Assembly: GCF_900187355.1 (NCBI RefSeq)
Contig: NZ_LT906451.1
Span: 2,167,001 to 2,231,000, forward strand
Direction: 5' to 3'
DNA from: Legionella lansingensis
GTDB taxonomy: Bacteria; Pseudomonadota; Gammaproteobacteria; Legionellales; Legionellaceae
DNA length: 64,000 nucleotides
The translations under genes and the position numbers were made by a program. Shown here in pieces: positions 29,110 through 37,659 of this stretch; the first letter of the stretch is position 1; the number at the start of each line of letters is the position of its first letter. The notes beneath the pieces were generated by a model that saw only the letters and a list, made by a program, of their open reading frames with translations, had not been told where the DNA came from and ran no database searches.

Positions 29110-29205
29110 TTCGTGCCACTTAGCCATTTTAAATGCTTAATGTTTGCGTAATATTCAGATGATACAATTAATTATCATAAGTATTGTAGTTATCAGGTTA
29201 CTCAA

Positions 29206-31233
29206 ATGGCTTATACGTTAACAGACTGGTGGACAGATCTTAAGAACGATCTAGAAAAATTGGAAACTAAACCATGGGTTGATGCTGCTCGCAAAATGGC
29301 TACTGATGGGATTCAAATAGAATTTGAGGCGGGTCAGTGGCATAAAACAGCGGCAGAAACTCTTGGATCTAACATTGATAATGCTGCAAAAGATTTAGGC
29401 AAATCTTATTCCAATAGCAAAAGTAAAAAGGATGAGGGCTTACCCAACGTAAATGACCCAGAGCAATTTTTGTTTGCTGTTCTCTACTACAACCACCTTC
29501 TTCGTTATAAAAAGATTGATTCGAGTACCACTGGCGTTACTGTTAGAGGAGCCCTTTTGTCGGGTGTCCGAAAAGAGAATGATCGCGTAGAAGAGAATGC
29601 CACAGAGATCAAACGAAGAATTGATACTTATTGTAGAAACGAGGAAAATCTCGCTAAGATTAAAACAGCTTTTCCCGGAATTACCATTCAGCAAGGCGAT
29701 TCAACTGATTCAATCATCAAACAGTCAGCGAATTGGATTAAAACGCAGACTGGAAAAATAGTGCCTCACATAGAAGAGGATAAAGAGGATGAAGATATAG
29801 GGGATCTACCATTAGATGTAGAGGATAAAACAACGTCAGAAACACAACCTAAAGTTGCCGAAGAGAGCGCTCCATCTGAAGTCTCCACAACCATTGCTAA
29901 GCACTTAACTGATATGTTTAATTCCAAGGGACAATCGGCTGCAGGGGTCGGAGAAGTCATTGCTGAAATCGACAAAGTAAATACTCGTATTACTAAATTG
30001 ATTCAAGAAAAAACAAAAGCATCGATTCAAGAAAAGAAAGAAGCGAAAGTATCGATTCAAGAAAAGAAATTGGTTCAAGATAAAGCAAAAAAAGCAAACG
30101 AGGAAACATTAGAGCAACAAAGCAGTAAAAAAGTAGGCATTGAAAGAAAAATGAAGGCCATGCAAGGTCTAATAGATGCAGTAGAAGAAAATGACAAATC
30201 CGGAAACACAAAAACGTTCGCAGACCTCCTTAATGAGCATAAAAAAGATTTTCTGTTTTTAATGCCTACTAAAGAAGGGGCGCTTTTGGAGGAAAAGATA
30301 GCATCACTACAAAACCCTACTTACTATACTTCTCTAGGGAATGCATTCTCGAGCGTTACTCCAACATTCATACAAACTGCAAGTTCTCGTGTGCTACCTA
30401 AGACTCAGGACCGTGATTGTAAAGATACACTTAAAGACTCAGCACAAAATTATTTAAACAGACTGCGCCAAGAATTGGATACAGTTGAAAAAACAATAGA
30501 GAGCTCAAAGAAAGAATTAGATACAGCCGAAAAAACGATAGAGAGGTTAAGTAAAGAATTAGCTACAGTCGAAGGAGCAATAGAGGATTTAACTAAAAAA
30601 TTAGCTCCTGACGAAACAATACCTGTAGCAATAGACGCAGAGGATGATAAAAAATTACAGGATTCCTTAGCTAATGCAACCATTGACGATCTAGAAAAAA
30701 CACAGAAAGCCAATGAAGTCATGAAAGACGTTTTGCAAGAATATCAACAATTATTAAAGGAGGCTGAAGAGCACAAGGAACTCCTACTGCAAGCTAAAAG
30801 CCACGAAGCCGCTTTGGATAAAGTTATCGAATGGCATGATGATTGGTTCGTTAAACTGTCTAACTGGTTAGCCGATAACATATCAAGCTGGTTTAAGACA
30901 GATACGGCTGCAACCATTGACGAAGCACATGAAACTAAAAAAGAGTTACAAAGCAAGAAAGAAGAGTATGAAAGAACTTTTGAAGAAAAAGTAAGTAAAG
31001 TACGTCAAGAGGTGTTGCCCAAGATTACTGGCGCAGAAGAATCTTTACATGAAAAAATTCCTTCTCTCCCAGCAGATGGCGACCATCCTCCGCTAGGTCA
31101 AGATGCCCTCGAGAAACTGAAGGATAAGACAGCGATCGAGGCTTTCAGGCATGTAAAAACGATGTTTTCTGAAACAAAGCCAAAGGAGTCTGCTGAGATA
31201 GAACAACATGAAGACAAGAAAACATTTCACTAA
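29206..31233 (+). CDS. Large coiled-coil protein, candidate Dot/Icm effector
   Basis: A 675-residue hydrophilic protein with no signal peptide, no membrane helix and no recognised enzyme domain. Long heptad-rich stretches span about residues 250-310 and 420-590. Three tandem 14-residue repeats of type LDTxEKTIExxxKE (30475-30600) and two or three SIQEKK repeats (about 30020-30070) lie within them. The C-terminus is rich in Glu and Lys (KPKESAEIEQHEDKK) and ends TFH, resembling the E-block of Legionella type IVB substrates. It lies 97 bp from an IS end, has low GC and stands alone. The effector role is inference; structural coiled-coil proteins would look similar. Confidence 0.6.
   Translation: MAYTLTDWWTDLKNDLEKLETKPWVDAARKMATDGIQIEFEAGQWHKTAAETLGSNIDNAAKDLGKSYSNSKSKKDEGLPNVNDPEQFLFAVLYYNHLLRYKKIDSSTTGVTVRGALLSGVRKENDRVEENATEIKRRIDTYCRNEENLAKIKTAFPGITIQQGDSTDSIIKQSANWIKTQTGKIVPHIEEDKEDEDIGDLPLDVEDKTTSETQPKVAEESAPSEVSTTIAKHLTDMFNSKGQSAAGVGEVIAEIDKVNTRITKLIQEKTKASIQEKKEAKVSIQEKKLVQDKAKKANEETLEQQSSKKVGIERKMKAMQGLIDAVEENDKSGNTKTFADLLNEHKKDFLFLMPTKEGALLEEKIASLQNPTYYTSLGNAFSSVTPTFIQTASSRVLPKTQDRDCKDTLKDSAQNYLNRLRQELDTVEKTIESSKKELDTAEKTIERLSKELATVEGAIEDLTKKLAPDETIPVAIDAEDDKKLQDSLANATIDDLEKTQKANEVMKDVLQEYQQLLKEAEEHKELLLQAKSHEAALDKVIEWHDDWFVKLSNWLADNISSWFKTDTAATIDEAHETKKELQSKKEEYERTFEEKVSKVRQEVLPKITGAEESLHEKIPSLPADGDHPPLGQDALEKLKDKTAIEAFRHVKTMFSETKPKESAEIEQHEDKKTFH
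30475..30600 (+). repeat. Three tandem 42-bp coding repeats
   Basis: Three in-frame 42-bp units start at 30475, 30517 and 30559, each encoding a 14-residue heptad pair (LDTVEKTIESSKKE, LDTAEKTIERLSKE, LATVEGAIEDLTKK). Units 1 and 2 are the most alike, so the array grew by duplication and lengthens the coiled coil by whole heptads. Confidence 0.85.
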
Positions 31234-31260
31234 CTCCGGGTTTTACGAGAGCGTTTTACC

Positions 31261-31465
31261 GAACTGTGTCATCCTCGCGTGGCATTGTTGCGTGGATAAA
31301 TTAGAACAAACAAATTGCCGTCATTGCGAACGAAGTGAAGCAATCCAGTACGGAGCTTTGTTCAAGTTTCGCTCTGGATTGCTTCGCTATCGCTCGCAAA
31401 GACGAATGTTTCTACATCCGAATTTATCCACGCAACAATGCCACGCGGGAATGACACAGTTAAAG
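31261..31465. repeat. 205-bp nested palindrome (palindrome within palindrome)
   Basis: Outer arms about 42 bases long: GAACTGTGTCAT...GTGGATAAATT (31261-31303) and its complement AATTTATCCACG...GACACAGTT (31421-31462), with three or so mismatches. At the centre is an unrelated inner palindrome: CGTCATTGCGAACGAAG through AATCCAG (31319-31348) pairing with CTGGATTGCTTCGC through AAAGACG (31374-31404). The 'GCGAAGCAATCCAG' type inner repeat is widespread in bacteria as a REP-like element. Confidence 0.88.
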
Positions 31466-31468
31466 GTT

Positions 31469-32731
31469 TTACTCTTGTAAAATCAACTCCACCTTCTCAG
31501 CATATTTGGCAACAGCGCCTTTATTGGCTTCAAGGACTTGAGTAGCATTTCTAACCAGAGCTTGCCTTCTGGTTTCATCCTTGTGGAGAATAAGAATCCT
31601 GTCAATTAACTCCTCAACATCTGCAACCAATTCGATCGCATGAGCTTCCTGCAAATCACGGCAAATGGTTTTAAAATTATGAACATGAGGACCACTAAAA
31701 ACCGGAACGTTCATCGCTATGGGCTCAAGAACATTGTGTCCCCCCACAGGAACAAAACTACCACCCACGAATGCATAGTCACTCAGCTGGTAAAATCCTA
31801 ATAATTCACCCAAACAGTCGAGTACCACCACATCGTTATTAGGGTTTAATGTTGCAACATTGGAGCGAAGACCCGTGTTAAATCCCATTTGCACACTTAA
31901 TTCATAGATTTTGTGAAAACGCTCTGGATGCCGTGGGGCAATCAAGAGAATTAGATTGGCGATATGGGTTTGCAGCTCTTTTAATCGTGATAAAATCAGT
32001 TCCTCTTCATTATCATGGGTACTGGCAACCATCAGAACAACGCGGTCCTGCCCCCACTTCTGTTTTAATTCGGCAAATTTTTCACCATTAATATTCTGTG
32101 TTTGCAGGTCGAATTTCATATTTCCCAATACCAAGACCTTGTTTGCTGGAGCACCAAGCGCTATATATCGCTTAGCATCATCTTCGCTTTGAGCAAGAAT
32201 CTGATCAAATCGTTGCAATACGGGTTTAAAAAGACATGTTGCCTTCCGATAACCTTGATAAGAACGCTCTGAGAGCCTGGCATTCACAATGAATAGGGAA
32301 ATATTGGCCTGCTGAGCGTAAAACCCTAGATTTGGCCATAGCTCGGTTTCCACAAAGATAGCTACTTTAGGTTGATTTTTTTTATAAAAACGGCGTACCA
32401 CCCAAGGTAGATCATAAGGTACATATTGATGTGTAACCTTATTACCAAAGCGCTGCTGTACCCGCCCCGAACCGGTAGGGGTCATTGTCGTGACCAACAG
32501 CTTGTAACCTTTGTCCAGAAAATGATCAATGAGCGGGGTTACTGCAATCACTTCTCCTAAAGAGACAGCATGGACCCATATATCGAACTGCTCCGGCTTT
32601 TTTGCATTCAAGGCGAAGCGCTCCGAAATTCGTTGTCGATATGCAGGCGCTTGTTTTCCTTTCCACCATAAACGCAGCAATAAATAGGGTGTGAGCAAAT
32701 ACAGCAAAAGAGAATAAATCTGGCGCATCAC
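31469..32731 (-). CDS. waaA: Kdo transferase WaaA (KdtA)
   Basis: A 420-residue inner-membrane glycosyltransferase adding Kdo to lipid IVA. It has a short N-terminal membrane anchor (about residues 3-20), an N-terminal GT-B half with WVHAVSLGEV (about residues 51-60, containing the catalytic Glu) and VETELWPN, and a C-terminal half with APRHPERF and VGGSFVPVGGHNVLEP. Length is normal. It is divergent from djlA. Confidence 0.95.
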   Translation of the reverse strand: MMRQIYSLLLYLLTPYLLLRLWWKGKQAPAYRQRISERFALNAKKPEQFDIWVHAVSLGEVIAVTPLIDHFLDKGYKLLVTTMTPTGSGRVQQRFGNKVTHQYVPYDLPWVVRRFYKKNQPKVAIFVETELWPNLGFYAQQANISLFIVNARLSERSYQGYRKATCLFKPVLQRFDQILAQSEDDAKRYIALGAPANKVLVLGNMKFDLQTQNINGEKFAELKQKWGQDRVVLMVASTHDNEEELILSRLKELQTHIANLILLIAPRHPERFHKIYELSVQMGFNTGLRSNVATLNPNNDVVVLDCLGELLGFYQLSDYAFVGGSFVPVGGHNVLEPIAMNVPVFSGPHVHNFKTICRDLQEAHAIELVADVEELIDRILILHKDETRRQALVRNATQVLEANKGAVAKYAEKVELILQE

Positions 32732-32877
32732 TTATCCGGCTTAAAAAAAGGACAAGTATAATATAATTATTGCTATCATTGCTAAGATAAAGTTAATTTC
32801 AGCCTATGTTAAGTTTCTAGGCGTATAATTAAACTTAGAATGGAGTTTTTCCTTATAACATCGGATATTCAAACTGC

Positions 32878-33738
32878 ATGAATCTGCGCGATTTCTTTAC
32901 TCACTATCACTGGTGGGGAAAACTACTTGGGGCATTTTTTGGCTATCTTATCGGCGGGCCGGCTGGAGCTTTGTTTGGAATTCTCATTGGCAACTTTTTT
33001 GATCGCGGTATCATCGAGCATTTTAACCGCCCCCATCAGTATTACTATCAAGAAAGAAGAGAAGCGGTGCAAAAAATTTTTTTTGAAGCAACGTTCTCGA
33101 TCATGGGCTATATTGCCAAATCTGATGGACGTATTTCAGAAGAAGAAATACGCGTGGCCAAAGCACTTATGGATGAAATGCGCTTAAACCGTGAGCAAAA
33201 AATTGCGGCAAAGAAATTCTTTAATGAGGGTAAAACGCTGACCTTTGATTTGGCCGCAGTGCTCACGCGATTAGATGAAGCTTGTTGGGACAATCCTGAT
33301 CTTTTAAAGCTCTTCATGGACATTCAATACCGTGCCGCTAAAACGGATAATTTTTCTGAAGCAAAATTACAAGCCTTAGATATTGTCTTCAGACGCTTGG
33401 GATTTGCTCCAGTTCGCCAGCAGTATCGTTTTTATGAGGATTTTGGCTTTAGAGAGACATCACAATCTCAAGAATCATCTTCGCGATATTCTTCTAACCA
33501 ACAGCGATACTATCAAACACCCCCCAATAGTCTTGCACACGCTTACGCTATTTTAGAAATTGATAGTCACGCAAACAAGCAAGAGGTCAAACGCGCTTAC
33601 CGGCGATTAATTAGTCGTAATCATCCTGATAAACTCATTGCCCAGGGGCTCCCGGAACAAATGATCAAAGTTGCCAACGATAAAACACAAAAAATCCGCA
33701 AAGCCTATGAACAAATTTGTGCTAGTAAGGGATGGTAA
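32878..33738 (+). CDS. djlA: Membrane-anchored co-chaperone DjlA
   Basis: A 286-residue DjlA. It has a single N-terminal membrane segment rich in Gly (FFGYLIGGPAGALFGILIG, about residues 20-38), a TerB-like domain (GYIAKSDGRISEEE, about 75-175) and a C-terminal J domain (about 215-286) with HPD intact in SRNHPDKL. It stimulates DnaK at the inner membrane. waaA lies divergently upstream. Confidence 0.95.
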   Translation: MNLRDFFTHYHWWGKLLGAFFGYLIGGPAGALFGILIGNFFDRGIIEHFNRPHQYYYQERREAVQKIFFEATFSIMGYIAKSDGRISEEEIRVAKALMDEMRLNREQKIAAKKFFNEGKTLTFDLAAVLTRLDEACWDNPDLLKLFMDIQYRAAKTDNFSEAKLQALDIVFRRLGFAPVRQQYRFYEDFGFRETSQSQESSSRYSSNQQRYYQTPPNSLAHAYAILEIDSHANKQEVKRAYRRLISRNHPDKLIAQGLPEQMIKVANDKTQKIRKAYEQICASKGW

Positions 33739-33814
33739 GATAAATGACTCGCTGTCAAATTGATTCTTTATAGGGTAAGGTTATCATTTAAAAACAGGGA
33801 TTTGTGAGACAGTC

Positions 33815-34351
33815 TTGGCAAAAGAGAACGAGTGGAAATCATTTTTCATGATTTTTTTATGGCTAGCCTATGCAGGGATTTTTTTAATTGGTTGTTCGAA
33901 TGATTCCCTTAAAAAAGCTCCCCCACTTTCAAAACCTATTATTTGGCTCAACAATCCGGATAATATTCAGAATATTACTTTTTCAAATCAGGTTCTATTA
34001 CTTGAATTCTTAACCAATGATTGTGAAGGCTGTATCCAATTATTATCTTCGTTATCAAAAGTAAAAAACGATTATGGCAAATCCATTGATATAGTCGGTA
34101 TTTACACACCCAATCCGAATTCTCCACTGGGCCAATTAGATGCAAGCTATTATGTTAAATCAATTGGTATTTCTTATCCTGTTGTTTATGACAAGGAAGC
34201 CAAATTATTTAATGCTTATCAAATCATTGGCTGGCCAACCCTTATTTTAATTAACAAAAAAGGCGATATTCAAGAAACAATTTACGGTATTCACAGTGCA
34301 GACTATCTAAGTCAAGTCATTCAAAAGCTAATCAAAGGAGAACTGGAATGA
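33815..34351 (+). CDS. Thioredoxin-like lipoprotein (TlpA/AhpC-TSA fold)
   Basis: Up to 178 residues; first gene of a four-gene signalling operon. A signal peptide with lipobox FLIGCS (Cys near residue 27 of the long form) predicts a lipoprotein. The thioredoxin fold shows VLLLEFLTNDCEGCIQLL with a CEGC redox pair (standard CxxC), a TPNPNSP loop and the cis-proline loop IGWPTLILIN. The start is uncertain: TTG 33815 or ATG 33848, the latter giving a more typical lipoprotein signal. It overlaps the kinase gene by 4 bp (ATGA), which suggests it acts with the kinase, perhaps on its copper or thiol state; that is inference. Confidence 0.8.
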   Translation: MAKENEWKSFFMIFLWLAYAGIFLIGCSNDSLKKAPPLSKPIIWLNNPDNIQNITFSNQVLLLEFLTNDCEGCIQLLSSLSKVKNDYGKSIDIVGIYTPNPNSPLGQLDASYYVKSIGISYPVVYDKEAKLFNAYQIIGWPTLILINKKGDIQETIYGIHSADYLSQVIQKLIKGELE

Positions 34352-35499
34352 GCGTCATGGAAGCAATTGATAATTTCTTTCAGACACAAGGATTTATGCC
34401 CCATGGTATGTGTTTGTTGTGGAAACCAGCTATTTTGTGGACGATGGTGATTGGTAATGCGGTGACTGCGCTAGCCTATTTTATTATTCCTATTGCATTA
34501 ATTTACCTCATTTTAAAACGAAGAGACATTGGCTTTAAATGGATGTTTGTCTTATTTGGTCTTTTTATTCTTGCCTGTGGTCTTACCCATGTAATGAGCA
34601 TTGTTACCCTGTGGAAACCCATGTACGGATTAGAAGCACTCGTTCTAGCCTTTACCGGCATCGTTTCTTTACTAACAGCGATTTTAATTTGGCCACTATT
34701 ACCGATTTTATTTAAAATACCTTCTCCGTGGCAACTTGAAAAAATGAACGAAGCCTTAAACCAATCCAATAAAGAACTGGATGATTTTGCCTACATCGCC
34801 TCACACGATTTAAAAGAACCCTTGCGCGGCATTAATAATTTTTCATCTTTTTTACTAGAAGATTATTACGATAAGCTTGATGAAGAAGGAAAAGAACAAT
34901 TAAATACCTTAAAGCGGCTTAGTCAGCGTATGGAAGCATTGATTAACGACCTGTTAATTTATTCCAGAGCTGGACGCGCTGAATTAGTGTATCAACCCTG
35001 TAATCTTAATGAAGTTGTAGAAAATAAGCTGCAGTTATTGGACTCATACCTCAAAGAAAATAATGCCAACGTGATTATCAAACGTCCTTTACCCATGATC
35101 GTTTGTGATAAAGCTCGTGTTGGCGAAATTTTTCACAATCTCATTGTTAATGCTATAAAATATAATAACAGTGAAGAAAAAACCGTGACCATTGATTTCA
35201 AAGAAGCAAATGATCACTACGTATTTTCCATTGAGGACAACGGCATAGGCATTGCAGCAGAACATTTTGACAATATATTTAAAATTTTTAAGCGCTTGCA
35301 TGGCCGTGATGAATACGGTGGGGGTACAGGACTTGGCTTAACGTTGATTAAAAAAATTATTGAGCGCCATAAAGGTAAAATTTGGTTAGATTCGCAGGTG
35401 GATAAAGGGACTACATTTTACTTCAGCATTATTAAAGCCTTAAAACCAGGCAATGAAGTAGCAATTACAGAACTATTAAATGGAAATCATCATGGATGA
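34348..35499 (+). CDS. Sensor histidine kinase with ethylene-receptor-like membrane domain
   Basis: A 383-residue kinase. Three membrane helices (about residues 30-55, 63-88, 95-122) align by eye with the ethylene-binding domain of plant ETR1 and bacterial relatives. At a constant offset of 12 residues, Tyr44, Ile47, Pro48, Ile74, Cys77 and His81 match ETR1 Tyr32, Ile35, Pro36, Ile62, Cys65 and His69 (Cys and His are the copper ligands). ETR1 Asp25 is replaced by Asn37. A HisKA domain with His153 (ASHDLKEPL) and a complete ATPase domain follow: N box NLIVNAIKYN, G1 DNGIGIA, G2 GGGTGLGL. No GAF domain is present. It overlaps the lipoprotein gene by 4 bp. Probable outputs are the two downstream receivers. 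Confidence 0.88.
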   Translation: MSVMEAIDNFFQTQGFMPHGMCLLWKPAILWTMVIGNAVTALAYFIIPIALIYLILKRRDIGFKWMFVLFGLFILACGLTHVMSIVTLWKPMYGLEALVLAFTGIVSLLTAILIWPLLPILFKIPSPWQLEKMNEALNQSNKELDDFAYIASHDLKEPLRGINNFSSFLLEDYYDKLDEEGKEQLNTLKRLSQRMEALINDLLIYSRAGRAELVYQPCNLNEVVENKLQLLDSYLKENNANVIIKRPLPMIVCDKARVGEIFHNLIVNAIKYNNSEEKTVTIDFKEANDHYVFSIEDNGIGIAAEHFDNIFKIFKRLHGRDEYGGGTGLGLTLIKKIIERHKGKIWLDSQVDKGTTFYFSIIKALKPGNEVAITELLNGNHHG

Positions 35500-35941
35500 G
35501 CAGAAATTCCGCACGATTTTACTGATTGAGGATAGTAATGAAGATTATTACGCGACTAAACGTGCTTTTGAAAAATCAGGAGTTGCTAATCAGCTTTATC
35601 GCTGCGCGGATGGGATAGAAGCACTGGATTATCTTTATCGTCGGGATAAATATGCTGATCCCCTCACATCCCCTCGCCCAAATGTGATTTTGCTCGACCT
35701 CAATTTACCCAAAAAAGACGGCCGAGATGTTTTAAAAACCGTTAAAAGTGATCCTGACTTGCAGATTATTCCCATTATCGTGTTAACCACCTCATTAGAT
35801 GAACGGGATATTAATTATTGTTATCAAATGGGTGCCAACAGCTATATCCAAAAACCAGTCGATCTCAATCGTTTTATTGAAGCCATCAGGCGTTTAAAAG
35901 ATTATTGGTTTGAAATTGTTATCTTACCTAGAGGAAAGTAA
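35492..35941 (+). CDS. Rcp1-like single-domain response regulator
   Basis: A 149-residue stand-alone receiver, with an alternative in-frame ATG at 35480. The phospho-acceptor Asp lies in VILLDLNLPKKDG, with acidic EDS near the N-terminus, TTS and the KPVD lysine. The long insertion before the Asp strand (YRRDKYADPLTSPRPN) is typical of Rcp1-type receivers that partner phytochrome-like kinases, matching the SHDLKEPL H-box of the upstream kinase. It has no DNA-binding domain. It overlaps the kinase stop, so the genes are coupled. It may act as a phosphate sink or relay between kinase and the GGDEF-EAL protein. Confidence 0.9.
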   Translation: MDEQKFRTILLIEDSNEDYYATKRAFEKSGVANQLYRCADGIEALDYLYRRDKYADPLTSPRPNVILLDLNLPKKDGRDVLKTVKSDPDLQIIPIIVLTTSLDERDINYCYQMGANSYIQKPVDLNRFIEAIRRLKDYWFEIVILPRGK

Positions 35942-35951
35942 GGTGCTTATT

Positions 35952-37652
35952 ATGGATAAGCTGAACCACTTATTGATTGTTGATGACAACATTGAAGATC
36001 AAGTTGCCTATAAGCGTTATATTTCAAAAACGTTTCAGCAACAACTGAGCATCCAAACAATGGAGAAAGGGGAGCTTGCCCTTGATTTTCTTAAAACCAA
36101 TCAAGTTGATTGTATTTTATTAGATTATCAATTACCGGATATGACAGGACTTGATTTTTTAAGAAAACTTAAAGACGGCGATGTTATTTCTACCCCTGTG
36201 ATTATGTTAACGGGCACTGGCAATGAAAAGATTGCCATTGAGGCCTTAAAAATCGGCGCCTACGATTACCTTAACAAAGGTGAATTAAAGCCAGAGATTC
36301 TCTATAGTGCTATCGCTAACGCCGTTGAAAAATCACAGTTGATCAGGAAAGTAAAAGCAAAAGAGTCAGAAATTAATTATTTGGCTTATCATGATTTTTT
36401 AACCGGGATCCCCAATCGTGCTCAATTTGAAACACATCTTAAAAAAGTATTTGCTCGAGCACAACGCTATTGCCGCGCTTTTGCCCTCTTATTGATCGAT
36501 CTCGATCGATTTAAATTGATCAATGATAATTACGGTCATGAAACAGGCGATAGTCTCTTAAAACAAGTGGCTCGACGCTTTCAACAATGCCTTCGAGAAA
36601 GCGACATTCTGGCAAGGCTAGGTGGTGATGAATTCGCTGTTCTTGCTGATCATATTGAACACCATGAACAGATCGCGGTCATTGCCAAGAAATTAATTGA
36701 TGCTTTGTCGGTCCCACTCAACATCAATGGGCATAAAATAAAAACGTCACCCAGTATTGGGATTGCTATTTATCGAGATTCCAACACAACCATTTCCAGA
36801 ATGCTTTCCAATGCCGATTTAGCACTCTACAAGGCAAAAAACAGCGGTAGAAATACCTTTCGCTGTTTTAGTGAAGAATTAACGATCCAATCCAATCAAC
36901 AAATGGAAACTGAAAATGCGTTGTATGACGCATTAGAAACGCAAAATTTCTACCTTTGCTATCAACCCATTATTCATATTGAAACCAATCAACTATTGGG
37001 TATGGAAGTATTATTGCGCTCAGATCATCCTGTGCTGCAACATACTCCCGTCAATACCCTTATTGAGATTGCGAATAAAACAGGATTAATTATACCTTTA
37101 GGAAATTGGATTTTAGAAAAAACATTCCAACAATTATCAACGTGGCGAGAAATAAAAGTAAGCCCTTTTAAACTGTCAATCAATCTGTCTATTAATCAGT
37201 TAGCCCATGGAAATTGGCTACAAACTTTTCAATCGTTAATAAACAAATATCACATTGATCCTCGCGAGCTAATTTTTGAATTGGCCGAATCCGATATGGT
37301 ATTTAATGTCAATGATATCGGTGAGCAATTAGCCACTTTAACGACTATGGGTTGTGATCTCTTGATTGATAATTTTGGCGCAGGTTACTCTTCTTTGAAT
37401 TTAATTCGTCAATTACCCATCACTGGCGTGAAACTGGATAGATCCTTTATAAAAAATCTCGCAACAACTCCAAATGATGCGAAAATGATTAAGGCGATCC
37501 ATTTATTAATCCGCTCTCTGGATATGTTATTCATAGTGACCGGTATTGAAACACAAGTTCAATTCAATATCTTAAAAAACCATTCTCATCTTTTGGGGCA
37601 AGGATTTTATTTCTCTAAACCACTTCGAGATCCTCTCCCCTTTCTGAAATAA
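35952..37652 (+). CDS. REC-GGDEF-EAL cyclic-di-GMP enzyme
   Basis: A 566-residue protein; the start at 35952 (MDKLNHLLIVDDN) has an AAGTAAGGTG site. It carries a receiver (Asp in CILLDYQLPD, about residue 55), a GGDEF domain with an intact LGGDEF near 224 and an inhibitory I-site RESD five residues upstream, and an EAL domain. The EAL motif reads EVLLR (about 351), and the usual DDFGTG loop reads DNFGAG (about 472), so one metal-binding Asp is Asn. Asn of NLS, Glu of LAES, the Lys of VKLDRSF, the Glu of GIET and the Gln of GQGF remain. Cyclase activity is expected, while phosphodiesterase activity may be weak or lost. A receiver-linked layout lets the upstream kinase control it. Confidence 0.92.
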   Translation: MDKLNHLLIVDDNIEDQVAYKRYISKTFQQQLSIQTMEKGELALDFLKTNQVDCILLDYQLPDMTGLDFLRKLKDGDVISTPVIMLTGTGNEKIAIEALKIGAYDYLNKGELKPEILYSAIANAVEKSQLIRKVKAKESEINYLAYHDFLTGIPNRAQFETHLKKVFARAQRYCRAFALLLIDLDRFKLINDNYGHETGDSLLKQVARRFQQCLRESDILARLGGDEFAVLADHIEHHEQIAVIAKKLIDALSVPLNINGHKIKTSPSIGIAIYRDSNTTISRMLSNADLALYKAKNSGRNTFRCFSEELTIQSNQQMETENALYDALETQNFYLCYQPIIHIETNQLLGMEVLLRSDHPVLQHTPVNTLIEIANKTGLIIPLGNWILEKTFQQLSTWREIKVSPFKLSINLSINQLAHGNWLQTFQSLINKYHIDPRELIFELAESDMVFNVNDIGEQLATLTTMGCDLLIDNFGAGYSSLNLIRQLPITGVKLDRSFIKNLATTPNDAKMIKAIHLLIRSLDMLFIVTGIETQVQFNILKNHSHLLGQGFYFSKPLRDPLPFLK

Positions 37653-37659
37653 TCTTCAA

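Noticed and set aside
31208-31480. 90-codon plus-strand frame over the nested palindrome
   Set aside because: It is made of the palindromic repeat arms themselves and has no protein-like composition.
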